Source: an uncultured Collinsella sp. (GTDB lineage: Bacteria; Actinomycetota; Coriobacteriia; Coriobacteriales; Coriobacteriaceae). Taken from it: a stretch of 48,433 bases of DNA. Shown here in pieces: positions 40,913-48,433 of this stretch. The stretch is taken from contig CAKUGY010000017.1 in NCBI GenBank assembly GCA_934654835.1, positions 1 to 48,433 on the forward strand. The letters run 5' to 3'. Made by a program: the position numbers and the translations under genes. Numbering within the stretch: position 1 is the first letter of the stretch; every line of letters starts with the position of its first letter. The notes below the pieces were generated by a model that was given only the letters and a program-made list of their open reading frames with translations, searched no databases and was not told the origin of the DNA.

Positions 40913-41755
40913 CTAGGCGAGGGCGGCCATGATGGTGCGGGCGACGCCGTCGTGGTCGTTGTCGTATTCGGTGATGGCGTCGGCGGCCTCGCGGTCTTCG
41001 GTCTCGGCGTTGATCATGGCCATGCCATGGCCCGCTGCCTGCAGCATGGGGATGTCGTTGATGTTGTCGCCGAACGCCCAGGCGTCGGCGAGACGCTCGC
41101 CCAAGTGCTCGCATAGCCACGTGAGGGCCGTTCCCTTGGTGGCGCCCTCGCCCATGACCTCGATATTCATGGCGTACGAGCGCGTGACCTCAATGCCCCC
41201 GAGCGCGTCGAGCGCCGTTGCGATGGCATTGCGATCTGCCGGATCGTGCCAGTACATGGCGATGCGCTCGAGCGTCTCGACCTCATCGATCTTGCTATCG
41301 ATATCGGTGTCGATGGGCGTACGTGTGCGCCTGAGTGAGCCAGCGATATGCGGGTCTCCACCGCAGAACTCATCCAGACGCTCGTAAAGCGAGCGGGAGA
41401 GGAAGCACTTGCCGTCCGCGAAGATGTCGAAGGTGACGTCGTGGCCGGCGGCGATGCGATGGATGCGGTGGGCGATGTCGCGGTCGAGCGGACGGCTCAG
41501 GATGCACGTTGCACGCGAGGCGTCGGTGGGCGCATCGTCGTCGAGCCGCCAGACACTGGCGCCGTTGGCGCAGACCGCATAGTGCACGGCGGGGTGGGCG
41601 AGGATGGGCTCAAAGACGCCCGACAGCGGACGCCCCGTGCAGGGCACAAACTCAATGCCGCGGCGCGCGAGCTTGTCGAGCATCGCCCAGGTGGCGTCAC
41701 TCATGTGCTTATCGCTCGTCAGCAGGGTTCCATCCATATCGGAAAACACGATCAT
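40913..41755 (-). CDS. Cof-type HAD phosphatase
   Basis: 280 residues. Motifs SDMDGTLLTSDK, PCTGRP, and AFGDNINDIPM with a cap domain between. A paralogue of the gene at 40041 only in the broad family sense: motif spacing and sequence differ. Converges with it across the 40846-40883 hairpin. The citrate synthase terminator lies just upstream of its start, so it has its own promoter. Substrate unknown. Confidence 0.9.
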   Translation of the reverse strand: MIVFSDMDGTLLTSDKHMSDATWAMLDKLARRGIEFVPCTGRPLSGVFEPILAHPAVHYAVCANGASVWRLDDDAPTDASRATCILSRPLDRDIAHRIHRIAAGHDVTFDIFADGKCFLSRSLYERLDEFCGGDPHIAGSLRRTRTPIDTDIDSKIDEVETLERIAMYWHDPADRNAIATALDALGGIEVTRSYAMNIEVMGEGATKGTALTWLCEHLGERLADAWAFGDNINDIPMLQAAGHGMAMINAETEDREAADAITEYDNDHDGVARTIMAALA

Positions 41756-41780
41756 TCGACGTGGTCCTTTCCATTGGCAT

Positions 41781-41819
41781 AAAAAGCGTGGCCGAGGGCT
41801 GTGTTGCCCTGGCCACGCT
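41781..41819 (-). terminator. Intrinsic terminator of citrate synthase
   Basis: Read leftward, AGCGTGGCC-AGGGC pairs with GCCCT-C-GGCCACGCT around a 6-nt loop, followed by TTTTT. Confidence 0.88.
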
Positions 41820-41842
41820 CGTGGTCTGTAGCTGTTCGCACG

Positions 41843-43261
41843 CTAGCGGTCGGCAAGCGGCTTGTAGTCCAGCGGCTCGATTACCGGGCGATAGGCCGGG
41901 CGAATAATGCGGTGCGCGCAGAAGAGCTCTTCCATGCGGTGTGCCGACCAGCCGGCCATGCGGGCGACGGCGAACATCGGCGTAAAGAGCGTCTCGGGTA
42001 CGCCGAGCATCTTGTAGATAAAGCCTGTGTACAGGTCGATGTTGGCGCAGATGGGCTTGGTCATGCCGTGGTCGCGCATGACCTGGGGCGCCAGGCGCTC
42101 GATGCGCTCGATGAGCGCGAACTCCTCGCCCAGGTCCTTCTTGGCGGCGAGCGAGCGTGCGTAATGGCGGCAGACCTCGGCGCGCGGGTCGCTGAGCGTG
42201 TAGACGGCATGACCCATGCCGTAGATGAGCCCCGTGCCGTCAAAGGCCTGCTTGTCAAGAATCTTGCCCAGATACGCGGCGACCTCGTCGTCATCTTCCC
42301 AGTTGGAAACATGCGCGCGAATGTCCTCGTGCATGGATACGACCTTGGCGTTGGCGCCGCCGTGACGCGGACCCTTGAGCGAGCCGATAGCCGCAGCATA
42401 GGCGGAATACGGGTCGGTGGCCGAAGACGACAGCACGCGGCAGGCGAAGGTGGAATTGTTACCGCCGCCGTGCTCGGCGTGGAGCATGAGCATCACGTCG
42501 AGCAGCATGGCCTCGTCGCGGGTGAACGCCATGCCGCCGCGCAGGACCTGCAGAATGGTCTCGGCGGTGGAGAGCCCGGGCGTGGGATGCGGCACGTGCA
42601 TCTCGGAGCCGTGGCGCTTGGCGACCGATGCCATATGGGCGAAGGCGGCGATGCGGGGCAGACGCGCCAGCATGGAGATGGCAACGTCGATCTCGTGCTC
42701 GGGTGTGATCACGTCGGGGTCGGCATCGAAGGCGTAGAGCAGCAGCACGGCGCGCTGGAGAACATTCATGATGCTCGAGGACACCGTGGTCATGGGGAAC
42801 TCGCGGACGTATTCGTCACTCAGATGCCTAAAGGCGCCCAGTCGGCCACAAAAGCCGTCAAGTTCTTCCTTGGTGGGCAGGGAGCCCGTGATAAGCAGAT
42901 AAGCGACCTCTTCGTAGCCGTAGCGATTCTCGGCTTGGGCGTTGTTGACCAAGTCCTCGATGCTGTAGCCGCGCAGCGTAAGCTTGCCCTGGTCGGGCAC
43001 GACTTTGCCGTCGACCTTGTTGTAGCCGTGCACGTCCGAGATGCGGGTAAGGCCCGCGACCACGCCCGAACCGTCGGCATTGCGCAGGCCGCGCTTGACG
43101 TTGTGCTCGACAAACAGATCCTCGTCGTAAGGGTCAGTTGGCAGGCCATAGTAGAGATTTTCGCTTTCGGGCGAAATCTGGCGGCTTGCTTCGTAATCTA
43201 GAACCAGGCGGCTCAGGTGGTCGTCGAAGCGGTAGTAGATTTTCTTGGCGTCGTAGGCCAT
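41843..43261 (-). CDS. gltA: Citrate synthase
   Basis: 472 residues. It condenses acetyl-CoA and oxaloacetate to citrate. Catalytic regions are HAEHGGGNNSTF (His near 262), YGMGHAVY (His near 352) and NIDLYTGF (Asp near 408). The N-terminal ~60-residue extension and overall length resemble the Gram-positive/anaerobe type. No other TCA gene adjoins it; in an anaerobe it probably supplies glutamate precursors. It is followed leftward by its own terminator, with the ACT gene 75 nt upstream of its start. Confidence 0.95.
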   Translation of the reverse strand: MAYDAKKIYYRFDDHLSRLVLDYEASRQISPESENLYYGLPTDPYDEDLFVEHNVKRGLRNADGSGVVAGLTRISDVHGYNKVDGKVVPDQGKLTLRGYSIEDLVNNAQAENRYGYEEVAYLLITGSLPTKEELDGFCGRLGAFRHLSDEYVREFPMTTVSSSIMNVLQRAVLLLYAFDADPDVITPEHEIDVAISMLARLPRIAAFAHMASVAKRHGSEMHVPHPTPGLSTAETILQVLRGGMAFTRDEAMLLDVMLMLHAEHGGGNNSTFACRVLSSSATDPYSAYAAAIGSLKGPRHGGANAKVVSMHEDIRAHVSNWEDDDEVAAYLGKILDKQAFDGTGLIYGMGHAVYTLSDPRAEVCRHYARSLAAKKDLGEEFALIERIERLAPQVMRDHGMTKPICANIDLYTGFIYKMLGVPETLFTPMFAVARMAGWSAHRMEELFCAHRIIRPAYRPVIEPLDYKPLADR

Positions 43262-43336
43262 GCGCGCTCCTCTCCGGGCCGCATTGGGGTGGCGTGCTTG
43301 GGCGCGCGCGTCAGGCTATCCCCAGCGGCCTGTTCG

Positions 43337-43624
43337 CTACAGGCGGTACATAAAGTTAAAGACGTCCTCGCGCTGGATGGACACGTTGACGCCCGAAAGC
43401 TCGCCTGCCTCGGCCAGGGCCTTCTGCAGCTCGGCGAAGTCGAGCTTGGACTCGGCGGTGTCGGCCAGCATGGTCATGGTGAAGATGTCCTCGATAATGG
43501 ACTGCGTAATGTCGCGGATGTCGACGTTGGCCTCGCCCAGAACACGGGTGACGCCGGCGACGATACCGGGGCGGTTCTTGCCAAGGACGGTGATGACGAT
43601 GCGGGAGGACGAGATCTCGGCCAT
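43337..43624 (-). CDS. ACT domain protein, UPF0237 type
   Basis: 95 residues from ATG 43624 (AAAGGG upstream); the frame is open further out but with no SD. RIVITVLGKNRPGIVAGVTR followed by VLGEANVDIRDITQSIIEDI is the ACT fold of the small UPF0237/GcvR-like family. ACT domains bind amino acids and regulate enzymes. It lies just upstream of citrate synthase on the same strand and may be cotranscribed. The 291 bp between it and the XRE gene hold no convincing gene. Confidence 0.88.
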   Translation of the reverse strand: MAEISSSRIVITVLGKNRPGIVAGVTRVLGEANVDIRDITQSIIEDIFTMTMLADTAESKLDFAELQKALAEAGELSGVNVSIQREDVFNFMYRL

Positions 43625-43915
43625 GGGAAACCCTTTCGCGTGGTTGCGGCGCGCGGGGCGCTCCGCTACGGTACAGTGTTCATCATTGTACCTGTCTGGC
43701 GCAAAAAAGGGGTCGCTCGCTGCGGCGTTACATGTCTGCAACATGAGCGTGAGGGGGCAGGCCGCATGGGGAAGAGCCAACTGATCGTCTTCACGTCGCG
43801 TATGACGATATTTCGGTCGTCCGGCTCGGTGATGCCGTAGCCGAACACTTGGAGCGTCTCGATGGACTCTTGAACGCGGGGACGAGTCTCGTCGCGCCCT
43901 CTAGTCCTCGGCGGG

Positions 43916-44152
43916 TCAATCGAGTCCGAACTCCTTTCGGGCATCCTCTTCGCTCATGACTTCGAGAAGGTCTCCAGGTTGGCAACGAAGGGCGAGGCAT
44001 AGCTGCTCGAGCGTGTTGAAACGAATGCCGCGAATATGCCCTTTTTTAATACGGGACAGGTTCACGGGCGTGGTTCCAATCCTTTCGGCAAGTTCGTTCG
44101 AGGAAATCTTTCGCTCGGCCATGATCTTGTCGAGGCGAACAATTACGGGCAT
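43916..44152 (-). CDS. XRE family regulator, YozG-like
   Basis: 78 residues. A Cro/C1-type helix-turn-helix fills the protein: RLDKIMAERKISSNELAERI, then GTTPVNLSRIKKG and LEQLCLALRCQPGDLLEV. This short type commonly stands beside a DUF2975 membrane gene, as here (9 nt downstream of it). AAGGA precedes the ATG. It probably regulates the divergent peptide/ABC locus or its own operon (inference). Confidence 0.88.
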   Translation of the reverse strand: MPVIVRLDKIMAERKISSNELAERIGTTPVNLSRIKKGHIRGIRFNTLEQLCLALRCQPGDLLEVMSEEDARKEFGLD

Positions 44153-44161
44153 GGCGTTTCC

Positions 44162-44674
44162 TTACGCAATCTCGTCGGAGTCGAGGTACAGCTCTCGGGC
44201 GTACAAGAAGAGCTGGGAAAGCATGAACAGGACGATGCCGAGAACCAGAGAGGTCCAGTCGAATGATGAAGCGATCTCTTGGGCGCCGACGGCCCCCTCG
44301 CCGCCAAACATCGAAACGGAGGTTTCGAGTGAGCCGGCGTAGAGGCTGGTGGCAGCTTGAACAACGAAGAGAATGCCGAGCGCCTTCAAGCATGTCGCAG
44401 ACCCTTTCTTGAAGGGGTCTCCGCTCTTGATCGTCCACACGAGAACGGCGCTGAGGATGGTCGTAGCGATACCGATGACGGCAGGGGCCAATGTCGAGAT
44501 CGCAAGGGCTGGATATGCGGGGGAGTCTGCAATTACCGGGTTGTCGAGCACTTCGATTGCTGGCTTTAAGGAGAACGCCACTTGTGCGATGGCGGTGACG
44601 CAAAGGGCCGCAGAGGCTATCGCACATGCGATGCGGAAGGAATGAAGCCGGGGAGTGCGATTGTCGGAACTCAT
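44162..44674 (-). CDS. DUF2975 four-helix membrane protein
   Basis: 170 residues with four hydrophobic helices (about 12-34, 58-82, 95-117, 140-161), the DUF2975 layout. SGDPFKKGSA in the middle is family-typical. With the XRE protein it probably forms a membrane sensor/regulator pair (inference). The start is odd: GGAGG at 44694-44690 is 5 nt from an out-of-frame ATG (44684) and 15 nt from the in-frame ATG (44674), because of a 10-bp tandem duplication. Confidence 0.82.
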   Translation of the reverse strand: MSSDNRTPRLHSFRIACAIASAALCVTAIAQVAFSLKPAIEVLDNPVIADSPAYPALAISTLAPAVIGIATTILSAVLVWTIKSGDPFKKGSATCLKALGILFVVQAATSLYAGSLETSVSMFGGEGAVGAQEIASSFDWTSLVLGIVLFMLSQLFLYARELYLDSDEIA

Positions 44675-44690
44675 AATAACTCATAATAAC
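44671..44690 (-). repeat. 10-bp tandem duplication at the DUF2975 start
   Basis: TCATAATAAC twice (44671-44680, 44681-44690). Each copy carries an ATG on the minus strand. One copy fewer would put the SD 5 nt from the true start. Confidence 0.85.
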
Positions 44691-44721
44691 CTCCGAAGAA
44701 TTTAAAAAACTCAGGTTACTT

Positions 44722-44740
44722 TTTAACAGTTTATGTTAAA
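44722..44740. promoter_or_regulatory. Operator-like inverted repeat, divergent region
   Basis: TTTAACA (44722-44728) and TGTTAAA (44734-44740), perfect 7-bp arms with a 5-nt centre, between DUF2975 and the peptide gene. TTGACT follows at 44741. A likely site for the XRE protein. Confidence 0.5.
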
Positions 44741-44804
44741 TTGACTTTGCCGACAAGTAATCACAGCATGCTGCAACCGAAACCCCTCTAGATTGGAGAG
44801 GATT

Positions 44805-45221
44805 ATGTTCAGTACTGTTAAGTCGTGTAAGCTCTTGGTTTTCCTCGGCCTCGCTCTTTGTCTGTTGCTGCCGGGAGCTCCCGCTTTTGCGGATACCCCG
44901 ATGCCTCCTTCCCAGGAGAGCAGCCAGTGTGCCCTCGTTGAGCCCCTCGGGTATACGGACGACGTCGTCGATACCTACTGGAGCTACAGCTGTCCTCGCG
45001 GCGTAAGCGGGCACAGCATCTCGATGTTCAACATCTCTTACAAGACGATCTCCTACCGAAATGGCTATCGCCGATCCGCGCATCATAGGGAATCCCGCCT
45101 CGCTGCAATGTGTTCCTGTGGTGTTCTTGGCACAACTGGTAATGGCAATTTGTCTATAGCACCCACTAGATGCGAGGAGGGGCCGAGCATTTTGTTCGGC
45201 CCCTCTGTTCCGACTGGATGA
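44805..45221 (+). CDS. Secreted Cys-containing peptide, bacteriocin-like candidate
   Basis: 138 residues from ATG 44805 (GGAGAGG 3-5 nt upstream). A clear signal peptide: KSCK, hydrophobic LLVFLGLALCLLLPGAP, then AFA before DTPM, cleavage near 30. The mature part has five cysteines, an aromatic YWSYSCPRGVSGHS and a basic RNGYRRSAHHRESR. The pattern is loosely like lactococcin 972 precursors, and the permease/ATPase genes downstream fit such a locus, but the similarity is weak. The last ~15 codons run through a hairpin. Alternatives: a signalling peptide or a small secreted toxin of another family. Confidence 0.5.
   Translation: MFSTVKSCKLLVFLGLALCLLLPGAPAFADTPMPPSQESSQCALVEPLGYTDDVVDTYWSYSCPRGVSGHSISMFNISYKTISYRNGYRRSAHHRESRLAAMCSCGVLGTTGNGNLSIAPTRCEEGPSILFGPSVPTG
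45177..45205 (+). other. GC-rich hairpin over the 3' end of the peptide gene
   Basis: GAGGGGCCGA (45177-45186) and TCGGCCCCTC (45196-45205), perfect arms, 9-nt loop. No T-run. It would reduce read-through from the peptide gene into the permease. Confidence 0.6.
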
Positions 45222-45235
45222 GGTCAAGGTTGGCG

Positions 45236-47458
45236 ATGAATATGCTCAAAATCTCGAAGGCAATCTTTAGGTCGCTCCTCTCCTCCAGGTCGCTCTGTGT
45301 TGCCGTTGTTGCGTTGATGGTTCTTTGTGCTTTGCCCGTCTTCAGGAGCGCGGCTGGCATCGACGGACGGGTTGAATACCTCGAGTCGGGAATAACCCGT
45401 GTTGAGCAGGAATTGTCAGCATCCTATGCGGATGCGCTTGTGAATGCGGGGGAGGAGGGCGTCTATGCCTCTTCATCAAGCATGCCCGCGCTTCTGTACC
45501 CTCTTGCCGCGGGGCGTCTTGTCTTGGCGCCGCTCTCTCCTCTGCTTCCGTTTCTGCAGGTATCGGATGGAGCGTACTCCTTTTATGACGGATCGAAGGA
45601 GTACTTGCTATGGGCCGCAACGGCCGTTGCCGTCTCGTTCCTTGCCGCGCGTCTTAACAAACGTGAAAAACTCATCATCCAGGCACCGATGGGTGAGCTG
45701 GGCAGGCTTGTTGCATCGAGCGTATGGGCGAGTGTTTTTGCGATGCTTGCCGTCTTCGCCGTCAATCTTCCAGGGATAATCGCCGCACTTGTGAAGAATG
45801 GCCCGGGCTCGCTGTTCTATCCGATAGGCTACATTCAATATGCGACTCCGGTTATCAAACCGGCTTGGCTGGTGTTCGCACAGACGGCCATCTTGCAATT
45901 CTTGGTGGCGGCGTTCATCTCGCTTGTCGTTCACCTTGCCGTGAAGATTGCCAATAACCCTACGCTTGGAATCGTGTTCGTATGTGCCCTGATGGGGGCG
46001 ACGATGGTTCCCGGGTATTACGGAAGATCCATCGCTTTACGTGAGTTCGCCCTGTTGAATCCCCTTACGTATGCGAACACCGAGTTGACCGTCGGCGCCT
46101 ATAGCCCGTACCCGACAACGCAGATAGTGAATCTGCCTGGACTTTGCTTCGAGCGTGGCGCGATTACCCTCGTATGCGCAATCGGGATCGAGGTGCTGGC
46201 AATTAGCCTGCTTTGCGTTGCTGGAAAGAGCCGCTGCGCGCGCCCGATGCCCCCGATTTGTCTTGAGAGAGGTTCCTTCACCGCATCGAGAACGACAGCC
46301 CGTTCGAGCGCTTGTGCCTCCGCCGTTGCATACGTAAGAACGATGGGGAAACTGCTCCTGCATTCTCCTGCCCTCGCCGTATGCGCGATTGCAATGTCGA
46401 CGGCGATGCTGGCCCCGGTTCTGGTCGAGGTGTTTCCTGACGCTGGTGACGTTTCCGCTGTTCGGTATAGGGATGGGGAGCTCCGTTCAATAGATCGGTA
46501 TCTAGAGCAGGACGCTGCGAATATGGACGTCGAGGGCAAAGCGGCCCTGGAAGGCATGCGAGATGCTCTTTCGGGTTTCGTGTACGCGCCCACGCCTGCG
46601 GAGGGGTTTCGAAGCCTTGCGACGTACGAGCGCGCTCGAGGCGAGCTGGGCGCGGCAGATGCGACCCTCCTGCAATCGATCGGAATCGAGCCGGAGACTC
46701 CTTCTCGTGCGGAGGCGCGCGCCCTTCTGCTCGAGTCGATCGCGAGCTTGCCGGACCCCAAGGTTTACGAGTTAAGTACGAAGATGCCCCCATTAATCCT
46801 CCTTTCGTATCTCCAGGCAGCGCTTCCTTCCTTGTTTTGGCTGTTGCCCGTGGTTGTCACATCGCTTGCGTGCACCCACCTGCAGTGCCGTTCCCTTCTG
46901 GTTTTCCAAATCCCCGCAACAGCACATGTGCGTTTTCTGACGGCTGTTGCGCTGTCTCTCCTGCTTGGCTTGGCGCTGCTTTTGGTGTCGATGGTTCCCG
47001 CTGTGGTTGTGTCCGCGATTAAGAACGGTGCGGGTGGATCGGAGTATCCCGTCGCTCTCATTCGAGCGGGGGCTTCGACAACGTCCATGGTGGGGGAGGC
47101 GGTGTTGCGTAGCGTTCCGTTGCTGGTCATGGCATACGGCGTGATTTCCGTCGTCGCTGCGTTGACGGCAGCGATTGGCCGCAGCCCCGTTGTCACCGGA
47201 GTGGTTTGCGCGGTTCTCTCGGTGTTGGGTTCGTTGAGCGCTCATGTTGAAAGCGCGGGCATGGGCGCCGCGCTGCTGGCTCCATTCGCCTCGTTTGATC
47301 CCGCTTCCCAGGTGGGGACGATTGGGTTCCTTGGGCGAGGGGCGAACGCGATGCCTTTTGGAGAGGTCGTCGGCGCATCGGGCGCTCTGCTGGTGGTCTT
47401 GGGCGCCGTATCTCCGTTGATGGTGCGCCTGGGTGTTCCGAAGATCGAAAGGGGATGA
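45236..47458 (+). CDS. Large ABC-2-like permease with internal duplication
   Basis: 740 residues from ATG 45236 (AAGG about 8 nt upstream; ATG 45242 is possible). Two similar halves are visible. The first has VNLPGIIAALVKNGPGSLFY and the second VSMVPAVVVSAIKNGAGGSE with YP in the next positions, each inside the same helix pattern. Each half starts with a helix, has a long extracytoplasmic segment, then about five helices. The second such segment contains RYLEQDAANMDVEGKAAL. It looks like a fused dimer of an ABC-2-type half permease, paired with the ATPase that overlaps its stop. It may instead be a bacteriocin-associated membrane (immunity) protein. Confidence 0.72.
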   Translation: MNMLKISKAIFRSLLSSRSLCVAVVALMVLCALPVFRSAAGIDGRVEYLESGITRVEQELSASYADALVNAGEEGVYASSSSMPALLYPLAAGRLVLAPLSPLLPFLQVSDGAYSFYDGSKEYLLWAATAVAVSFLAARLNKREKLIIQAPMGELGRLVASSVWASVFAMLAVFAVNLPGIIAALVKNGPGSLFYPIGYIQYATPVIKPAWLVFAQTAILQFLVAAFISLVVHLAVKIANNPTLGIVFVCALMGATMVPGYYGRSIALREFALLNPLTYANTELTVGAYSPYPTTQIVNLPGLCFERGAITLVCAIGIEVLAISLLCVAGKSRCARPMPPICLERGSFTASRTTARSSACASAVAYVRTMGKLLLHSPALAVCAIAMSTAMLAPVLVEVFPDAGDVSAVRYRDGELRSIDRYLEQDAANMDVEGKAALEGMRDALSGFVYAPTPAEGFRSLATYERARGELGAADATLLQSIGIEPETPSRAEARALLLESIASLPDPKVYELSTKMPPLILLSYLQAALPSLFWLLPVVVTSLACTHLQCRSLLVFQIPATAHVRFLTAVALSLLLGLALLLVSMVPAVVVSAIKNGAGGSEYPVALIRAGASTTSMVGEAVLRSVPLLVMAYGVISVVAALTAAIGRSPVVTGVVCAVLSVLGSLSAHVESAGMGAALLAPFASFDPASQVGTIGFLGRGANAMPFGEVVGASGALLVVLGAVSPLMVRLGVPKIERG

Positions 47459-47463
47459 TCTCG

Positions 47464-48204
47464 ATGATTCGCCTTCAAACGCTGACGATTTCTTATGGAA
47501 AGAAGGTGCTCGTAGATTCGGCGGACGCCGAGTTTGCCCCGGGTACGGTCTACGGTCTCGTCGCTCCAAACGGGCATGGAAAGACGACGTTGCTGCGGGC
47601 GATGACAGGTTTGCCGGGTCCTCGCGTGGACGGGGACATCGTTCTGGATGAGGTGCAGGGTGCGGGTGCGAGAGAGATCCGTTCTATGATCTTCTATGCA
47701 CCTGGTGAGGGGACGCTTCTGTATCCCGGATTGCGTGCGGAAGATCACCTCAAGATGGTTTGCGATATGTGGCCGCATGCTCGTGATATCGAGGAGGTAG
47801 TGGAGCAAACGCAGATAGGCGAGTTCGCGAAGATGAGGATCCGCGCTCTGAGCCAGGGTATGAAGCAGCAGCTTACCTTGGCGATTGCGTATGCGACGGG
47901 TGCGCGGTACCTCCTGTTGGATGAGCCCATGAACGCGCTCGACCCCAGCAGGGTGGACTTGCATTCCGGGATTCTCAGGAAGCTGGCCGATTCTGGTACG
48001 TGCATCATCATGTCATCCCACATCTTGGATTCGGTTGATAGGCTGTGCGATGAGATTCTGTTTTTGAAGGATGGGAGGCTCATTAGAAGCATTCCGCAAG
48101 ATGATGCCGCGCCGAAGTCTCCTGGATCCCATTTCGCAAAGCCTGCCGGACGCGCCGAGGGTGCGCTAAGCACGTATCGGCGACTCTACGAAAAGGGCGG
48201 GTAG
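47464..48204 (+). CDS. ABC transporter ATP-binding protein
   Basis: 246 residues from ATG 47464, 9 nt after AAAGGGG; an ATG at 47455 overlaps the permease stop (ATGA) but sits against the SD. Walker A GLVAPNGHGKTTLL, Q-loop region IFYAPGEGTLLYPG (the usual Gln is not evident), signature LSQGMKQQLTLA, Walker B YLLLDEPMNALDP and H-loop MSSHILDS. It would power the adjacent permease, for peptide export or immunity. Confidence 0.9.
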   Translation: MIRLQTLTISYGKKVLVDSADAEFAPGTVYGLVAPNGHGKTTLLRAMTGLPGPRVDGDIVLDEVQGAGAREIRSMIFYAPGEGTLLYPGLRAEDHLKMVCDMWPHARDIEEVVEQTQIGEFAKMRIRALSQGMKQQLTLAIAYATGARYLLLDEPMNALDPSRVDLHSGILRKLADSGTCIIMSSHILDSVDRLCDEILFLKDGRLIRSIPQDDAAPKSPGSHFAKPAGRAEGALSTYRRLYEKGG

Positions 48205-48206
48205 AA

Positions 48207-48338
48207 ATGCAAGTTAAAAATCTATGTGGTCAATGTGATACCGTTGAACCCGCATATCGATACCGCTCAGCCATTCGCCTCGCCCCCGTCGCACGTATCT
48301 TCATCCGGTCTGTTACTTTTAATCTAACAATTCTTTGA
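48207..48338 (+). CDS. Small open frame, 43 residues, doubtful
   Basis: ATG 48207 lies 2 nt after the ATPase stop, with GGGCGGG about 6 nt upstream. The peptide starts MQVKNLCGQCDTVEPAYRYR. It has a CxxC but no signal peptide and no family I know. The AT content is higher than that of the neighbours. It may be untranslated spacer. Confidence 0.25.
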   Translation: MQVKNLCGQCDTVEPAYRYRSAIRLAPVARIFIRSVTFNLTIL

Positions 48339-48357
48339 GGAACGTAGGTGCTTCTGA

Positions 48358-48433
48358 ATGTACTGTCGACTTCTTCTCAAACTAATCCTAAGAGACAAGG
48401 CCGTATGGATTTGTACGCTCGTTCTCGCTGCAG
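48358..48433 (+). CDS. Start of a membrane protein, cut by the window edge
   Basis: ATG 48358 with AGGTG 7 nt upstream; 25 codons visible, opening MYCRLLLKLILRDKAVWICT and continuing LVLAA. The basic start followed by a hydrophobic helix resembles the N-terminus of the permease at 45236 (KAIFRSLLSSRSL then a helix). Probably another permease subunit of the same system. Confidence 0.5.
   Translation, partial: MYCRLLLKLILRDKAVWICTLVLAA

Noticed and set aside
43625..43915. Gene remnant between the ACT and XRE genes (leftward peptide ESIETLQVFGYGITEPDDRN)
   Set aside because: The stretch looks protein-like but has no SD or start, overlaps the XRE gene end and soon becomes low-quality sequence; not enough to call a pseudogene.
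44046..44684. 212-codon frame starting at the SD-proximal ATG over DUF2975
   Set aside because: Arg/His/Pro-rich shadow sequence; the overlapping frame is a recognisable four-helix DUF2975 protein.

Overview
The window looks like a chromosomal segment of a Coriobacteriia gut actinobacterium, most likely Collinsella or a close relative. Reasons: high GC with strong GC3 bias, clear AGGAGG-type Shine-Dalgarno (SD) sites, a zinc-type S14, and an anaerobic purine/selenium gene set next to single-strand ribosomal genes. The species call is inference. I saw no rRNA, tRNA, CRISPR array or complete transposon.

Layout. (1) 1-6.4 kb is accessory DNA. A leftward type I restriction-modification operon runs RHH protein, GIY-YIG/DUF4357 nuclease, hsdM, hsdS (cut by the window edge). 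Next to it is a type IV abortive-infection toxin-antitoxin pair (AbiEi/AbiEii). That pair lies between an intact unknown gene and a broken copy of its 3' end, and a consensus SOS/LexA box sits upstream. A 33-bp-period repeat array closes the region. (2) 6.4-19.1 kb holds a tail-anchored-like membrane protein, a PAS/YheO-type regulator, and a YgeX-Y-W type purine/selenium cluster: dpaL, ygeY, ygeW, mocA, hyuA, yqeC (opposite strand), yqeB, an XdhC-family gene and a purine permease. (3) 19.3-29.3 kb is the distal spc/alpha ribosomal operon, rplE to rplQ with secY, adk, map, infA and rpoA. It starts abruptly at rplE behind a structured leader and ends at a textbook terminator. (4) 29.3-43.6 kb is mixed housekeeping: truA, a GT2-like protein, argR, a class A PBP, a U32/RlhA-like protein, tyrS, adenine deaminase, two HAD phosphatases, citrate synthase and an ACT protein. 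Several leaders here carry attenuator-like or SD-masking hairpins. (5) 43.9-48.4 kb holds a DUF2975/XRE regulatory pair facing a secreted cysteine-containing peptide gene, a 740-residue permease with an internal duplication, an ABC ATPase and the start of another probable membrane protein. It resembles a bacteriocin/peptide export locus.

How they fit. The purine cluster supplies import (permease), ring-fragment breakdown (HyuA, YgeW, YgeY, DpaL) and molybdenum/selenium hydroxylase maturation (MocA, YqeB, YqeC, XdhC). Adenine deaminase 20 kb away would feed hypoxanthine into the same chemistry. The purine hydroxylase subunits themselves, and ssnA and ygfK, are not in the window.

Most worth a second look: the peptide/ABC locus at the right end, the SOS-box and repeat-flanked AbiE module, the GIY-YIG gene inside the type I operon, the SD-masking hairpin before the HAD gene at 40041, the attenuator before ade, the structured leader of the truncated spc operon, and several families of intergenic palindromes.
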